Shown here: piece by piece, positions 28,695 to 38,547 of the stretch | How the letters are laid out: the number at the start of each line of letters is the position of its first letter | Numbering within the stretch: the stretch's first letter is position 1 | Origin: Burkholderia sp. H160 | GTDB lineage: Bacteria; Pseudomonadota; Gammaproteobacteria; Burkholderiales; Burkholderiaceae | Direction of reading: 5' to 3' | DNA length: 64,000 nt | Assembly (NCBI GenBank): GCA_000173575.1 | Contig: ABYL01000027.1 | Coordinates: 1-64,000, forward strand | The notes under the pieces: model-generated | Seen by the model: the letters and a program-made list of their open reading frames with translations, nothing else | Told to the model about the DNA's origin: nothing | The model's database searches: none | Program-made: the position numbers and the translations under genes

Positions 28695-29348
28695 ATGAAA
28701 CTGCTGATTGGTGACAAGAACTATTCATCGTGGTCGATGCGTCCGTGGCTACTGCTCACACACTTCGGCATTCCGTTCGATGAGCAGCTGATCTTGCTGA
28801 ACGAGCCGGACACGAACGCGCAGGTCCTCGCTCAGGCGCCGCGCGGACCGGGCAAGGTGCCGTGCCTGATCGACGACGCGGGGCAAGCCGTCTGGGATTC
28901 GCTCGCGATCGCTGAAACGCTCGCCGAGCGTTATCCGGAGCACGCGCTGTGGCCGCGCGACGCGGCGGCGCGCGCGCACGCACGGAGCGTCAGCGCTGAG
29001 ATGCATTCGGGCTTCGGCGAATTGCGCTCGAACATGTGGATGAACATCCGCGCGTCGTTCCCGGGCAAGAATGCGACGCCGGGCGCACTCGCCGACATCG
29101 CGCGGATCGGGACGATCTGGCGCGACTGCCTCGAAACCTACGGCGGCCCGTTCCTGTTCGGCGAATTCGGCATTGCCGACGCGATGTACGCGCCGGTCGC
29201 GATGCGCTTCAACACGTGGAAGCCGGCGCTATCGGCGAGCGCGGCCGGCTATGTCGAGCGGCTCATCGCGCTGCCCGCGGTCAAGGCCTGGATCGATGCC
29301 GCGCGCCGCGAGACGCACGCAATTCCCTATCAAGACGAATGCCCATGA
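28695..29348 (+). CDS. Glutathione S-transferase
   Basis: This 217-residue GST has an N-terminal thioredoxin-like domain (MKLLIGDKNYSSWSMRPW, with candidate catalytic Ser/Tyr residues, and the GKVPCL cis-proline loop) and an all-helical C-terminal domain. It resembles the YfcF-like bacterial GSTs. Its stop overlaps the cca start by ATGA, so the two are translationally coupled. The substrate is unknown. Confidence 0.9.
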   Translation: MKLLIGDKNYSSWSMRPWLLLTHFGIPFDEQLILLNEPDTNAQVLAQAPRGPGKVPCLIDDAGQAVWDSLAIAETLAERYPEHALWPRDAAARAHARSVSAEMHSGFGELRSNMWMNIRASFPGKNATPGALADIARIGTIWRDCLETYGGPFLFGEFGIADAMYAPVAMRFNTWKPALSASAAGYVERLIALPAVKAWIDAARRETHAIPYQDECP

Positions 29349-30577
29349 ATATCTACGCAGTAGGCGGCGCGGTCCGCGACGAATTGCTCGGCGAACCGGT
29401 GCAGGACCGCGACTACGTGGTGGTGGGAGCGACGCCCGAGCAGATGGTCGCGCAGGGTTACCGGCCGGTGGGCAAGGACTTTCCGGTATTCCTGCATCCG
29501 CAGACGCACGAGGAGTACGCGCTCGCGCGCACCGAGCGCAAGACGGCGGCCGGCTATCACGGTTTCCAGTTTTTCTATGCGCCCGACGTGACGCTCGAAG
29601 AAGACCTCGCGCGCCGCGATCTGACGATCAACGCGATGGCGCGCGAGGTGCGCCCGGACGGCGAGCTGACCGGTCCGGTCATCGATCCGTTCAACGGCCA
29701 GGCCGATCTGCGGGCGCGCCTGTTTCGCCATGTCAGCGATGCGTTCCTCGAAGATCCGGTGCGGATTCTGCGCATCGCGCGGTTCGCGGCGCGCTTCGTC
29801 GATTTCACGGTCGCGCCGGAAACGATGACGCTGATGCGCGAGATGGTCGCCGACGGCGAAGCCGATGCACTGGTGGCCGAGCGCGTGTGGCAGGAAGTGT
29901 CGCGCGGACTGATGGAGAAAAAGCCGTCGCGGATGTTCGACGTGCTGCGCGAATGCGGTGCGCTCGCGCGGATTCTGCCGGAGATCGACGCGCTGTTCGG
30001 CGTCCCACAGCGCGCCGACTATCACCCCGAGGTCGATACCGGCATCCACGTGATGATGGTGCTCGACCATGCCGCGAAGCAGGGCTACACGTTGCCGGTG
30101 CGTTTCGCGGCGCTGACGCACGACCTCGGCAAGGCGACCACACCCGAGGACGTGCTGCCGCGGCACATCGGCCACGAGGGGCGCAGCGTTGATCTGCTCA
30201 AGCCGCTGTGTGAGCGGCTGCGCGTGCCGAACGAGTGCCGCGATCTCGCGGTGCTGGTCGCGCGCGAGCACGGTAATATTCATCGTGTGATGGAGATGGG
30301 GGCGGCGGCGCTGGTGCGCTTGCTCGAGCGCAGCGACGCGATCAGGAAGCCGGCGCGCTTTGCCGAGGCGTTGCAGGCGTGCGAGTCCGATGCGCGCGGC
30401 CGGCTCGGCTTCGAGATGAGCGAGTACCGCCAGGCAGAGCGGCTAAGGGTGGCGCTAGTCGCAGCGCGAGGCGTGGACGCGGGGGCGGTCGCGAAGCGGC
30501 TCGCCGATGCGCCGGCCGGCATCAAGGACGCCGTGCATGAGGAGCGGGTGCGCGCGGTGGAAACGGCGCTGGCTTGA
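29345..30577 (+). CDS. cca: CCA tRNA nucleotidyltransferase (multifunctional)
   Basis: This 410-residue enzyme adds or repairs the 3'-terminal CCA of tRNAs. The N-terminal class II nucleotidyltransferase motif is NIYAVGGAVRDELLG, followed by the RRDLTINAMA motif and the template arginines, and a C-terminal HD phosphohydrolase domain (HVMMVLDHAA, LTHDLGKATT) as in E. coli Cca (412 residues). The ATG at 29345 matches the family start and overlaps the GST stop; another ATG two codons upstream is possible. Confidence 0.95.
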   Translation: MNIYAVGGAVRDELLGEPVQDRDYVVVGATPEQMVAQGYRPVGKDFPVFLHPQTHEEYALARTERKTAAGYHGFQFFYAPDVTLEEDLARRDLTINAMAREVRPDGELTGPVIDPFNGQADLRARLFRHVSDAFLEDPVRILRIARFAARFVDFTVAPETMTLMREMVADGEADALVAERVWQEVSRGLMEKKPSRMFDVLRECGALARILPEIDALFGVPQRADYHPEVDTGIHVMMVLDHAAKQGYTLPVRFAALTHDLGKATTPEDVLPRHIGHEGRSVDLLKPLCERLRVPNECRDLAVLVAREHGNIHRVMEMGAAALVRLLERSDAIRKPARFAEALQACESDARGRLGFEMSEYRQAERLRVALVAARGVDAGAVAKRLADAPAGIKDAVHEERVRAVETALA

Positions 30578-30592
30578 AGTGGCGCGCGGCGC

Positions 30593-30787
30593 CTACAACG
30601 CCCGCGCCAGCAGCGACAGCAGAATCGACAGCACCAGCGTCGACATGAACGGAAACGGATACTCGCGGCCGAACAGCCGCAAGGTCACGTCACCGGGCAT
30701 CCGGCCGATGCCGAGCTTCCTCAGCCACGGCCAGCACGAAGACAGCACCGCGACGGCAACGAAGGTAGTCAAAAGCCAGCGGATCAT
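30593..30787 (-). CDS. DUF2905 small membrane protein
   Basis: This 64-residue protein has two hydrophobic helices flanking a conserved centre (LRKLGIGRMPGDVTLRLFGREYPFPFMSTL), characteristic of DUF2905 proteins. It starts at ATG 30787 with GAGGA about 6-9 bases upstream, 31 bp after the methyltransferase stop on the same strand, so probably co-transcribed. It converges on cca. The function is unknown. Confidence 0.85.
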   Translation of the reverse strand: MIRWLLTTFVAVAVLSSCWPWLRKLGIGRMPGDVTLRLFGREYPFPFMSTLVLSILLSLLARAL

Positions 30788-30818
30788 CGCAAGTCCTCGT
30801 ACCAGCGCCGATTCATGA

Positions 30819-32021
30819 TCACAGCGTATGCGAGCGGTCGCCGCTGGAAAAGGCGCGCAGCGTGTCCTCGAGTCCGCGCGAAAACGCGATCACCTTGAAC
30901 AGCTCGCCCATCTCCGCCTCGGACAGTAGTTTCTGCACGGCGTTGGCCGCGGGCAGGAAGCGCGCGGTGTCGGCGGGATCGATTTCGCCGAGCGCCTCGG
31001 TGACGCCCGCGTTCAGCAGGAAGCGCGCTTGCGACGTAAAGCCGAGCAGGTCCGCGCCGGTCTCGACGCCCGCTTCGGCAATGCCGGTGAATTCGACGTG
31101 CGCGGTGATGTCCTGCAGACCGGGGTACAGGAACGGGTCGCCGTGCGCGCGGTGCCGGTAGTGGCACATCAGCGTGCCCTGCGCGCGCTGGTCGTGGTAG
31201 TACTCGTGGCGCGGAAAGCCGTAGTCGATCAGGAAAATCGCACCGCGCGCGAGCATCGTGCAGATGGTGCGAGTGAAGGCGCGCGCGGCTTCGTGCGTTT
31301 CGGTCACGTAGTCGTCGCCGGCGTTCTCGCGAGCCGTGTCGATTTCGGTCAGCAGCGCGAGGTCGGCGGCGGCCGCGACGGGACGGTCGTCGAACGCGAA
31401 TGCACCATCGCGCCACACGACGCCGCGCTCGTGCCAGACGCCGCCGCTATGAGCGAACAGCCGGACCGGCATTGCGTCGAGCACCTCGTTGCCGATCACG
31501 ACGCCCTCGAAGCGCTCCGGCAACGCGTCGAGCCAGCGCACTTTCGCGAGCAGCGCGGGCGCGGCCGCCGCGATCGTCTCGCGCTGCCGCTCGCGCAGCT
31601 CACCCGACAGATCGACGATCGAATAGCTGTCGAATTCCGCGCCGAGCGTGTCGAGCGCATTGAGCAGCCCTGCGGCGAGCTTGCCGGTGCCCGCGCCGAA
31701 CTCGATCACGTCGCGCGTGCCGCTCGCTTCCAACGCTTCGGCGACCGGGCGCGCGAGCGTCGCGGCGAAGAGCGGCGACAGTTCCGGCGCGGTGACGAAG
31801 TCGCTGCCGTCGTCGCCGCGCAGGCCGAATTTGCGCGCACCGCCGCTGTAGTAGCCGAGCCCCGGCGCGTACAGCGCGCGCTCCATGTAGCGGTCGAACG
31901 GCAGCCAGCCGCCAGTCGCGTCGAGCTGCGCGCGGATCGTGGCGACGAGCGCGTCGGACTGCGCGAGCGCGCTCGGGCCGGGAGCAGGTAAACTATCGCG
32001 TTGGTGAGCTTTCGGATTCAT
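30819..32021 (-). CDS. Class I SAM-dependent methyltransferase, MidA/NDUFAF7 family
   Basis: This 400-residue protein matches the COG1565/MidA family, whose mitochondrial member NDUFAF7 methylates an arginine of a complex I subunit. Visible features are the family N terminus (GWLPFDRYMERALYAPGLGYYSGG...FVTAPELSPLF), the SAM motif VIEFGAGTGKLA, and IGNEVLDAMPVRLF. The ATG at 32021 lies 13 bp from the divergent folM start; an ATG 33 bases upstream inside the folM coding region is the alternative. Confidence 0.88.
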   Translation of the reverse strand: MNPKAHQRDSLPAPGPSALAQSDALVATIRAQLDATGGWLPFDRYMERALYAPGLGYYSGGARKFGLRGDDGSDFVTAPELSPLFAATLARPVAEALEASGTRDVIEFGAGTGKLAAGLLNALDTLGAEFDSYSIVDLSGELRERQRETIAAAAPALLAKVRWLDALPERFEGVVIGNEVLDAMPVRLFAHSGGVWHERGVVWRDGAFAFDDRPVAAAADLALLTEIDTARENAGDDYVTETHEAARAFTRTICTMLARGAIFLIDYGFPRHEYYHDQRAQGTLMCHYRHRAHGDPFLYPGLQDITAHVEFTGIAEAGVETGADLLGFTSQARFLLNAGVTEALGEIDPADTARFLPAANAVQKLLSEAEMGELFKVIAFSRGLEDTLRAFSSGDRSHTL

Positions 32022-32034
32022 CCCCGCATTGTAA

Positions 32035-32850
32035 ATGACCGTTTCTCCGGACATCGCTGCCCGCGCGGCTGAAGTGCCCCGCGTCGTGCTGGTTACAGGC
32101 GCCGCGCGCCGCGTTGGGCGCGCGCTCGCGCTCGGCTTCGCCGCTCGCGGCTGGGACGTGGCCGTGCACTACGGCGCCTCGCGTGAGGAAGCCGACGAAG
32201 TGGTCGCGCGGATCGTCGCGCTGGGCCGCCGTGCGGTCGCCCTGCACGCCGAGCTCGGCGACGAAGCGCAGGTCGCGCGGCTGCTGCCGGACTGTACCGC
32301 GGCGCTCGGGCGGCCGTCGTGCATCGTCAACAATGCGTCGCGCTTCGAGGAAGACACGGCGCGTGACGTCGGCTACGAGCTGCTGCTGAAGCTGACCGCG
32401 ATGAACGTCGGCGCGCCGCTCGTGCTTGCGCGCATGCTGTACGACGCGACGCCCGATGCCGCGTTGCGCGACGAAAGCCAGCGCGCTGTCGTCATCAATG
32501 TGCTGGACCAGAAGCTGTACAACATGAACCCGGACTACCTGTCGTACACGCTGTCGAAAGCGGCGCTGCAGACCGCGACGGTCGCGCTCGCTCAGGCGCT
32601 CGCGCCGAAGGTCCGGGTGGTCGGGCTCGCGCCCGGCCTGACCATGCAATCGGGCGACCAGACCCTGGACGGGTTCGAGGCCGCTCACCGTATGACGCCT
32701 CTTGGCCGTGCGTCGCGGCCCGAGGATATCGTCGCCGCCGCGCTGTATCTCGCGGATGCAGCCGGCGTCACCGGAACGACGCTGGTGGTCGACGGCGGGC
32801 AGCATCTCGTGCCGCTGCCGCGCGACGTGATGTTTTTGACGGGCGCCTGA
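32035..32850 (+). CDS. folM: SDR oxidoreductase, pteridine reductase/FolM-like
   Basis: This 271-residue short-chain dehydrogenase has a cofactor motif TGAARRVG at residues 21-28, which fits the TGxxxRxG variant that marks pteridine reductase and FolM (dihydromonapterin/dihydrofolate reductase), rather than the usual TGxxxGxG. The active-site YTLSK lies at about 175 and the C-terminal VDGGQHL is typical. The next gene on this strand is dihydroneopterin aldolase, supporting a pterin role. No clear ribosome site precedes the ATG. Confidence 0.82.
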   Translation: MTVSPDIAARAAEVPRVVLVTGAARRVGRALALGFAARGWDVAVHYGASREEADEVVARIVALGRRAVALHAELGDEAQVARLLPDCTAALGRPSCIVNNASRFEEDTARDVGYELLLKLTAMNVGAPLVLARMLYDATPDAALRDESQRAVVINVLDQKLYNMNPDYLSYTLSKAALQTATVALAQALAPKVRVVGLAPGLTMQSGDQTLDGFEAAHRMTPLGRASRPEDIVAAALYLADAAGVTGTTLVVDGGQHLVPLPRDVMFLTGA

Positions 32851-32941
32851 CGCGCGCGCGGCCGGCCTTGCCGAGGCGGCCGCGCGCGTGTGACGAAGTG
32901 CCCCTTTGCGTGCCTCGCACGCTTTCTTGACTGGAACGAAC

Positions 32942-33337
32942 ATGTTTGCCGCTCTTTCGCACCCCCGGCTCGCCGATTGCCGCCGGCTCTTTCTGCGCAA
33001 TTACGAAGTGCACATCAATATCGGCGTGCACGACTTCGAAAAGCGCGGCGAGCAGCGCGTCGTGATCAACGTCGAACTGTTCGTGCCGCTCGCGATGTCC
33101 ACGCCGGTGCACGATAAGCTCGCCGAAGTCGTCGACTACGACTTCATGCGCTCGACGATCGCCAAGCGCGTCTCGCAAGGCCATATCCATCTGCAGGAAA
33201 CGCTGTGCGACGACCTCGTGCGCGTGATGCTCGAACATCCGCAGGTGCGCGGCGCGCGCGTGTCGACTGAGAAGCCGGACGTGTATCCGGACTGCGATGC
33301 GGTCGGCGTCGAAGTCTTCCGCATCAAGGAGGATTGA
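32942..33337 (+). CDS. folB: Dihydroneopterin aldolase family protein (FolB/FolX)
   Basis: This 131-residue protein acts on dihydroneopterin (or its triphosphate epimer) in tetrahydrofolate/monapterin synthesis. The core LRNYEVHINIGVHDFEKRGEQRVVINVELF, DYDFMRSTI and LQETLCDDLVRVML match the family, with the lysine of the KPD stretch near the C terminus. The ATG at 32942 is preferred to a longer frame. It is placed between folM and ttcA, 3 bp before ttcA. FolB versus FolX cannot be separated safely; adjacency to FolM also fits FolX. Confidence 0.88.
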   Translation: MFAALSHPRLADCRRLFLRNYEVHINIGVHDFEKRGEQRVVINVELFVPLAMSTPVHDKLAEVVDYDFMRSTIAKRVSQGHIHLQETLCDDLVRVMLEHPQVRGARVSTEKPDVYPDCDAVGVEVFRIKED

Positions 33338-33340
33338 GCG

Positions 33341-34333
33341 ATGAATGCGCCGGAAATGCTGAACGAAAGCAACCAAGCCGCCGAGGCAACGCAAACCGCT
33401 CGCGCCCCGAAATCACCGCTCACGCGTCGCGAGCAGAAGGAAGCGTACGAGAACAACAAGCTGTTCAAGCGCCTCGCGCGCCAGGTCGGCGAGGCGATCG
33501 GCGATTTCAACATGATCGAGGACGGCGACAAGGTGATGGTCTGCCTGTCGGGCGGCAAAGACAGTTACGCGATGCTCGACATCCTGATGCGCCTGCGCGA
33601 GCGCGCGCCGATCAATTTCGACATCGTCGCGGTGAACCTCGACCAGAAGCAGCCGGGCTTCCCCGAGCACGTGTTGCCCGAGTACCTGAAGCAGCTCGAC
33701 ATCCCGTTTCATATCGAGAACCAGGACACCTACAGCATCGTCAAGCGGCTCGTGCCGGAGGGCAAGACCACCTGCTCGCTGTGCTCGCGGCTGCGTCGCG
33801 GCATTCTATACCGCGTCGCGGGCGAGCTCGGCGCGACCAAGATCGCGCTCGGCCATCACCGTGACGACATCCTGCAGACGCTGCTGCTGAACCTGTTCTA
33901 CGGCGGCAAGCTGAAGGGCATGCCGCCCAAGCTGCAATCGGACGACGGCAAGAACATCGTGATCCGGCCGCTCGCCTACGTGAAGGAAACCGATCTGGAG
34001 AAGTACGCGGAGCTGCGCGAATTCCCGATCATTCCGTGCAATCTTTGCGGTAGCCAGCCGAACCTGAAGCGCGCGGAAATGAAGGCGCTGATCCGCGACT
34101 GGGAGAAGCGCTTCCCGGGCCGCATCGAGAACATGTTCAACGCGCTGTCGAACGTGGTCCCGTCGCACCTGATGGATCATCAGCTGTTTCCGTTCGCCGG
34201 CCTGCGCGCGACTGGCGAGGCCGATCCGCAAGGCGATATCGCGTTCGACGAAGAACCGTGCTCGAGCGGCGACGAAGGCGCACCGCTCACCGGTGCGAAG
34301 ACCATTTCGCTGGTCCAGTTCGACGACCTCTGA
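33341..34333 (+). CDS. ttcA: tRNA 2-thiocytidine(32) synthetase TtcA
   Basis: This 330-residue ATP-dependent, iron-sulfur enzyme thiolates cytidine 32 of tRNA. The PP-loop SGGKDS is at residues 70-75. The cluster/catalytic cysteines appear in [13 protein letters not shown] and PCNLCGSQ. The C-terminal acidic tail is typical of betaproteobacterial copies. It starts 3 bp after the folB stop. Confidence 0.96.
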   Translation: MNAPEMLNESNQAAEATQTARAPKSPLTRREQKEAYENNKLFKRLARQVGEAIGDFNMIEDGDKVMVCLSGGKDSYAMLDILMRLRERAPINFDIVAVNLDQKQPGFPEHVLPEYLKQLDIPFHIENQDTYSIVKRLVPEGKTTCSLCSRLRRGILYRVAGELGATKIALGHHRDDILQTLLLNLFYGGKLKGMPPKLQSDDGKNIVIRPLAYVKETDLEKYAELREFPIIPCNLCGSQPNLKRAEMKALIRDWEKRFPGRIENMFNALSNVVPSHLMDHQLFPFAGLRATGEADPQGDIAFDEEPCSSGDEGAPLTGAKTISLVQFDDL

Positions 34334-34363
34334 CAACGTCTATCGAAAAGTGCCTGTTCTGCG

Positions 34364-34393
34364 GGCAAGCCGGCGGTTTTCCGCCGGCTTGCC
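34364..34393 (+). other. Strong hairpin downstream of ttcA
   Basis: GGCAAGCCGGCGG (34364-34376) pairs perfectly with CCGCCGGCTTGCC (34381-34393) around a TTTT loop. There is no T-tail, so termination is uncertain, but its position after ttcA and before the glmU promoter region fits a transcript end. Confidence 0.5.
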
Positions 34394-34441
34394 ACCCCTG
34401 CCGAGGCCGCGTCAGCGGCCTTTGTTGCAGGTGCAGCATGA

Positions 34442-34447
34442 TAGAAT
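34442..34447 (+). promoter_or_regulatory. Candidate -10 box for glmU
   Basis: TAGAAT lies 34 bp before the glmU ATG. Possible -35 sequences (TTGTTG at 34422) are spaced too closely, so this is a modest call. Confidence 0.35.
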
Positions 34448-34480
34448 CCTCCGCTCCAAACTCGTCTATTTGCCGACGCC

Positions 34481-35842
34481 ATGAACATCGTGATTTTGGC
34501 GGCAGGTACCGGCAAGCGCATGCGGTCCGCGCTTCCCAAGGTGCTCCATCCTCTGGCCGGCCGGCCGCTCCTCGCTCATGTCATCGACACCGCTCGCGCG
34601 CTCAAGCCCGCGCGTCTGATCGTCGTGATCGGCCACGGCGCCGAAGCCGTGCGTGAAGCCGTCGCGGCGCCCGACATTCAATTCGCGGTGCAGGAGCAGC
34701 AGCTCGGCACCGGTCACGCGGTGCAGCAGGCGCTGCCGCTGCTCGATCCCTCACTGCCCACGCTGGTGCTCTACGGCGACGTGCCGCTCACGCGCGCCGA
34801 AACGCTGCGTGCGCTGACCGGGCACGCCGGTCAGGACGGCTACGGCGTGCTCACCGTCACGCTCGACGACCCGACCGGCTACGGGCGGATCGTGCGCGAT
34901 CGGCATGGCAAGGTGCAGCGCATCGTCGAACAGAAGGACGCAAGCCCCGAGCAACTGAAGATCGCCGAAATCAACACCGGCATCATCGTCGCACCGACCG
35001 GGCGCCTCGCCGGCTGGCTCGCGGCGCTGAAAAACGACAACGCGCAAGGTGAGTTCTATCTGACCGACGCGGTCGAGATGGCGATCGAAGCCGGCCTCGA
35101 AGTCGTCACCACGCAGCCCGACGACGAATGGGAAACGCTCGGCGTGAACAGTAAGCAGCAGCTCGCCGAGCTCGAGCGGATTCATCAGCGCAATGTTGCC
35201 GAGGCGCTGCTCGTCGCGGGCGTGACGCTCGCCGATCCGGCGCGTCTCGACGTGCGCGGCACGCTCGAATGCGGCCGCGACGTGTCGATCGACGTGAACT
35301 GCGTGTTCGAAGGCCGCGTGACGCTGGCCGATAACGTCAGCATCGGGCCGAACTGCGTGATCCGCAACGCGAGTCTCGGCGCGGGTACGCGTGTCGACGC
35401 GTTCACGCACATCGAAGGCGCCGAGGTCGGCGCGAAGGTCGTTCTCGGTCCGTATGCGCGCTTGCGTCCAGGCGCGGCGCTGCAAGACGAATCTCATGTA
35501 GGGAACTTCGTCGAGATCAAGAACGCGGTGCTCGGTCATGGCTCGAAAGCCAACCACCTCACCTATATCGGCGACGCGGATATCGGCGCGCGCGTGAATA
35601 TCGGCGCGGGCACGATTACCTGCAACTACGACGGCGCCAACAAATTCCGCACCGTGATCGAGGACGACGTATTCGTCGGCTCGGACACGCAACTGGTCGC
35701 GCCGGTGCGCGTGCAGCGCGGCGCGACGATCGCGGCCGGCACCACGGTCTGGAAGGACGTCGCCGCGGACGCGCTGGTGTTGAACGACAAGACTCAAACG
35801 AGCAAAACGGGCTACGTGCGCCCGGTCAAAAAGAAAACCTGA
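34481..35842 (+). CDS. glmU: Bifunctional UDP-GlcNAc pyrophosphorylase / GlcN-1-P N-acetyltransferase
   Basis: This 453-residue cytoplasmic enzyme makes UDP-GlcNAc for peptidoglycan and LPS. The N-terminal uridyltransferase has [22 protein letters not shown], and the C-terminal half is a left-handed beta-helix acetyltransferase with hexapeptide repeats ([20 protein letters not shown]). The gene is followed 59 bp later by glmS, so two steps of the same pathway are adjacent. Confidence 0.98.
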   Translation: MNIVILAAGTGKRMRSALPKVLHPLAGRPLLAHVIDTARALKPARLIVVIGHGAEAVREAVAAPDIQFAVQEQQLGTGHAVQQALPLLDPSLPTLVLYGDVPLTRAETLRALTGHAGQDGYGVLTVTLDDPTGYGRIVRDRHGKVQRIVEQKDASPEQLKIAEINTGIIVAPTGRLAGWLAALKNDNAQGEFYLTDAVEMAIEAGLEVVTTQPDDEWETLGVNSKQQLAELERIHQRNVAEALLVAGVTLADPARLDVRGTLECGRDVSIDVNCVFEGRVTLADNVSIGPNCVIRNASLGAGTRVDAFTHIEGAEVGAKVVLGPYARLRPGAALQDESHVGNFVEIKNAVLGHGSKANHLTYIGDADIGARVNIGAGTITCNYDGANKFRTVIEDDVFVGSDTQLVAPVRVQRGATIAAGTTVWKDVAADALVLNDKTQTSKTGYVRPVKKKT

Positions 35843-35901
35843 TCGATACGGCGCGCCCACGAGGTGCGCTCACTGAATCCGGCACTGAAAAGGAATACAC
35901 C

Positions 35902-37719
35902 ATGTGCGGCATTGTCGGCGCGGTTGCGCAACGTAATATCGTTTCCGTCCTGATCGAAGGACTGCGACGCCTCGAATATCGCGGCTACGATTCGTGCGGC
36001 GTCGCCGTGCTCGGCGGGCGCGGGCCGACCCGCGCGCGCAGCGTTGCACGCGTCGCCGACCTCGAAGGCCAGGTGCGCGACGGACAACTCGAAGGCGTGA
36101 CGGGAATCGCGCATACGCGCTGGGCCACACACGGTGCGCCGGTCACCGACAACGCGCACCCGATCTTCTCGCGCGATACACTCGCGTTGGTACACAACGG
36201 CATCATCGAGAACTATGAAGTGCTGCGCGAAATGTTGCGGGGCAAGGGTTACGAGTTCGTCTCGCAGACCGACACCGAGGTTATCGCGCACCTGATCCAC
36301 AGCCTGTATCGCGGCGATCTGTTCGCGGCGGTGCGCGAAGCAATCGCGCAACTGCACGGCGCGTATGCGATCGCGGTGTTGCACAAGGACCAGCCGCATA
36401 CGGTGGTCGGCGCGCGCCAGGGCTCACCGCTCGTGGTCGGACTCGGCGACGGCGAGAATTTCCTCGCGTCGGACGCGCTTGCGCTGGCGGGCAGCACCGA
36501 GCGCTTCATCTTCCTCGAGGAAGGCGACGTCTGCGAACTGTCGCTCGATGGCGTGCGCATCGCCGATCGCCAGGGCGACGCCGCGCAACGCGAGGTGCGT
36601 CAGGTCGCGGCGTATGGCGGCGCGGTCGAACTTGGCCCGTATCGTCATTTCATGCAGAAGGAAATTTTCGAGCAGCCGCGCGCGATCACCGACACGATTG
36701 CGCAGGCCGACGTGTTCGATGCGTCGCTTTTCGGTGAAGGCGCGGGCCAGGTGTTCGCGGGCATCGACAGCCTGCTGATTCTCGCGTGCGGCACGAGCTA
36801 CTACTCGGGGCTCACCGCCAAGTACTGGCTCGAATCGCTTGCGAAGATTCCGACCCAGGTCGAAATCGCGAGCGAGTATCGCTATCGCGAGTCGGTGCCG
36901 AATCCGAAGTCGCTGGTGGTGGTGATTTCGCAGTCGGGCGAAACCGCAGACACGCTCGCGGCACTCAAGCACGCGCAGGAGCTCGGCCACAAGCACACGC
37001 TCGCGATCTGCAACGTCGGCACGAGCGCGATGGTGCGGCAGACGGAGTTGTCGTTCCTCACGCACGCGGGCCGCGAGATCGGCGTCGCGTCGACCAAGGC
37101 GTTCACGACGCAGCTGGTCGCGCTGTTCACGCTGGCCGCGACGCTCGCGAAGCTGCGCGGACGCCTGAACGACGAGCAGGAAGCGGATTATCTGAAGCAG
37201 TTGCGCCACCTGCCGGCTGCGCTCAACAGCGTGCTCGCGCTGGAGCCGCAGATCATCGCGTGGTCGGAGGAGTTCTCGCGCAAGGAACACGCGTTGTTCC
37301 TCGGACGCGGCCTGCACTATCCGATCGCGCTGGAAGGCGCGCTGAAGCTGAAGGAAATTTCGTATATCCACGCCGAGGCGTATCCGGCTGGCGAGCTCAA
37401 GCATGGGCCGCTAGCGCTCGTGACCGAAGCGATGCCGGTGGTGACGGTCGCGCCGAACGACGCGCTGCTCGAAAAGCTGAAGTCGAACATCCAGGAAGTG
37501 CGCGCGCGCGGCGGCCAGCTTTATGTGTTCGCTGATGCGGATACGAAGATCGTCAACGGCGAGGGGCTGCATGTGATCCGGATGCCGGAGCACTATGGTT
37601 TGCTGTCGCCGATTCTGCACGTCGTGCCGCTGCAGTTGCTCGCATATCACACCGCTTGTGCGCGTGGCACGGACGTGGATAAGCCGCGGAACCTGGCGAA
37701 GTCGGTGACGGTGGAGTGA
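35902..37719 (+). CDS. glmS: Glutamine--fructose-6-phosphate aminotransferase
   Basis: This 605-residue enzyme forms glucosamine-6-phosphate from fructose-6-phosphate and glutamine, committing carbon to cell-wall amino sugars. The N-terminal glutaminase begins MCGIVGAV, exposing catalytic Cys2. Two SIS sugar isomerase domains follow ([21 protein letters not shown]), and the C terminus LAKSVTVE is characteristic. There is no ribozyme-like leader of the Gram-positive kind in the 59-bp gap. Confidence 0.98.
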   Translation: MCGIVGAVAQRNIVSVLIEGLRRLEYRGYDSCGVAVLGGRGPTRARSVARVADLEGQVRDGQLEGVTGIAHTRWATHGAPVTDNAHPIFSRDTLALVHNGIIENYEVLREMLRGKGYEFVSQTDTEVIAHLIHSLYRGDLFAAVREAIAQLHGAYAIAVLHKDQPHTVVGARQGSPLVVGLGDGENFLASDALALAGSTERFIFLEEGDVCELSLDGVRIADRQGDAAQREVRQVAAYGGAVELGPYRHFMQKEIFEQPRAITDTIAQADVFDASLFGEGAGQVFAGIDSLLILACGTSYYSGLTAKYWLESLAKIPTQVEIASEYRYRESVPNPKSLVVVISQSGETADTLAALKHAQELGHKHTLAICNVGTSAMVRQTELSFLTHAGREIGVASTKAFTTQLVALFTLAATLAKLRGRLNDEQEADYLKQLRHLPAALNSVLALEPQIIAWSEEFSRKEHALFLGRGLHYPIALEGALKLKEISYIHAEAYPAGELKHGPLALVTEAMPVVTVAPNDALLEKLKSNIQEVRARGGQLYVFADADTKIVNGEGLHVIRMPEHYGLLSPILHVVPLQLLAYHTACARGTDVDKPRNLAKSVTVE

Positions 37720-37765
37720 CGGAGAAGACGTAACGGAAAGCAGAGCCGCAGGCTCGCGCGAAATC

Positions 37766-37790
37766 AGCCGCACCGCCATGCGGTGCGGCT
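37766..37790 (+). other. Hairpin downstream of glmS
   Basis: AGCCGCACCGC (37766-37776) pairs perfectly with GCGGTGCGGCT (37780-37790) around CAT. It lacks a T-run; possibly a weak terminator or mRNA 3' end stabiliser. Confidence 0.45.
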
Positions 37791-37896
37791 GACGAAACAT
37801 TCATCACCTCCGTCGGCATCTGTTGATCCACGATGCCTCGACGTGACGACGCCACATCGACTACCCTCTGTCGACATCCCCCGTGGCCTCGTTACC

Positions 37897-38496
37897 ATGA
37901 ACACCTCATCCTCCAACACGCTAACCGCGAAGCTCAAGTCGCGCATCGTACTGATCGCGCTGTTCGTCGGTTCGATGTGGGCGGTGTTCTTTCTGTCGAT
38001 CGCGTTGCCGTTCCTGCATCTGAACGAGCACGGCGTCGTGCCGCGTTCGCTCGGCGGCCTGCAAGGCATTCTGTTCGCGCCGTGGCTGCATGCGAGCCTG
38101 GGGCACATTGCCGCCAATACGAGCGGACTCATCGTACTCGGCTGGCTGTGTACGTGGCCGGACATCGCCGGCTTCTGGCGCGCGACCCTCGGCGCGATGC
38201 TCGGCGCGGGCCTTTGTGCGTGGCTGTTCGGCGCGCCGGATTCGGTGCATATCGGCGCGAGTGGGCTGGTGTTCGGTTATGCGGGCTATCTGGTCGCACG
38301 CGGCTACTACACGCGCAATCTCGTGTCGATTCTCGTGGCCCTGGTCGTCGTCAGCAGCTACGGTTTAAGCCTGCTGTTCGGTGTGCTGCCAATCTATCCG
38401 GATGTGTCGTGGCAGAGCCATATCGGTGGCGTGCTCGGCGGGGTCTTTGCGGCGCGCGCGGCGGCCGGTGCGGCCAGCCGGGTACGCGTGCGCTGA
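37897..38496 (+). CDS. Rhomboid-family intramembrane serine protease
   Basis: This 199-residue polytopic membrane protein carries the rhomboid catalytic dyad: Ser122 in HIGASGLVFGYAG and His175 in SWQSHIGGVLGG, with the oxyanion-hole HASLGHIAANTSG (His70, Asn74). It has about six helices. Rhomboids cleave transmembrane helices of other proteins. The ATG at 37897 gives a normal cytoplasmic N tail. The substrate is unknown. Confidence 0.9.
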   Translation: MNTSSSNTLTAKLKSRIVLIALFVGSMWAVFFLSIALPFLHLNEHGVVPRSLGGLQGILFAPWLHASLGHIAANTSGLIVLGWLCTWPDIAGFWRATLGAMLGAGLCAWLFGAPDSVHIGASGLVFGYAGYLVARGYYTRNLVSILVALVVVSSYGLSLLFGVLPIYPDVSWQSHIGGVLGGVFAARAAAGAASRVRVR

Positions 38497-38547
38497 CCCA
38501 ACCGCGTCGATTCGCGCATCGGCATTTCGCCGGGCGATCGACGAATC

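Noticed and set aside
35843-35901. A glmS ribozyme in the glmU-glmS gap.
   Set aside because: The gap is only 59 bp and has no ribozyme core; the known element is found in Gram-positive bacteria.
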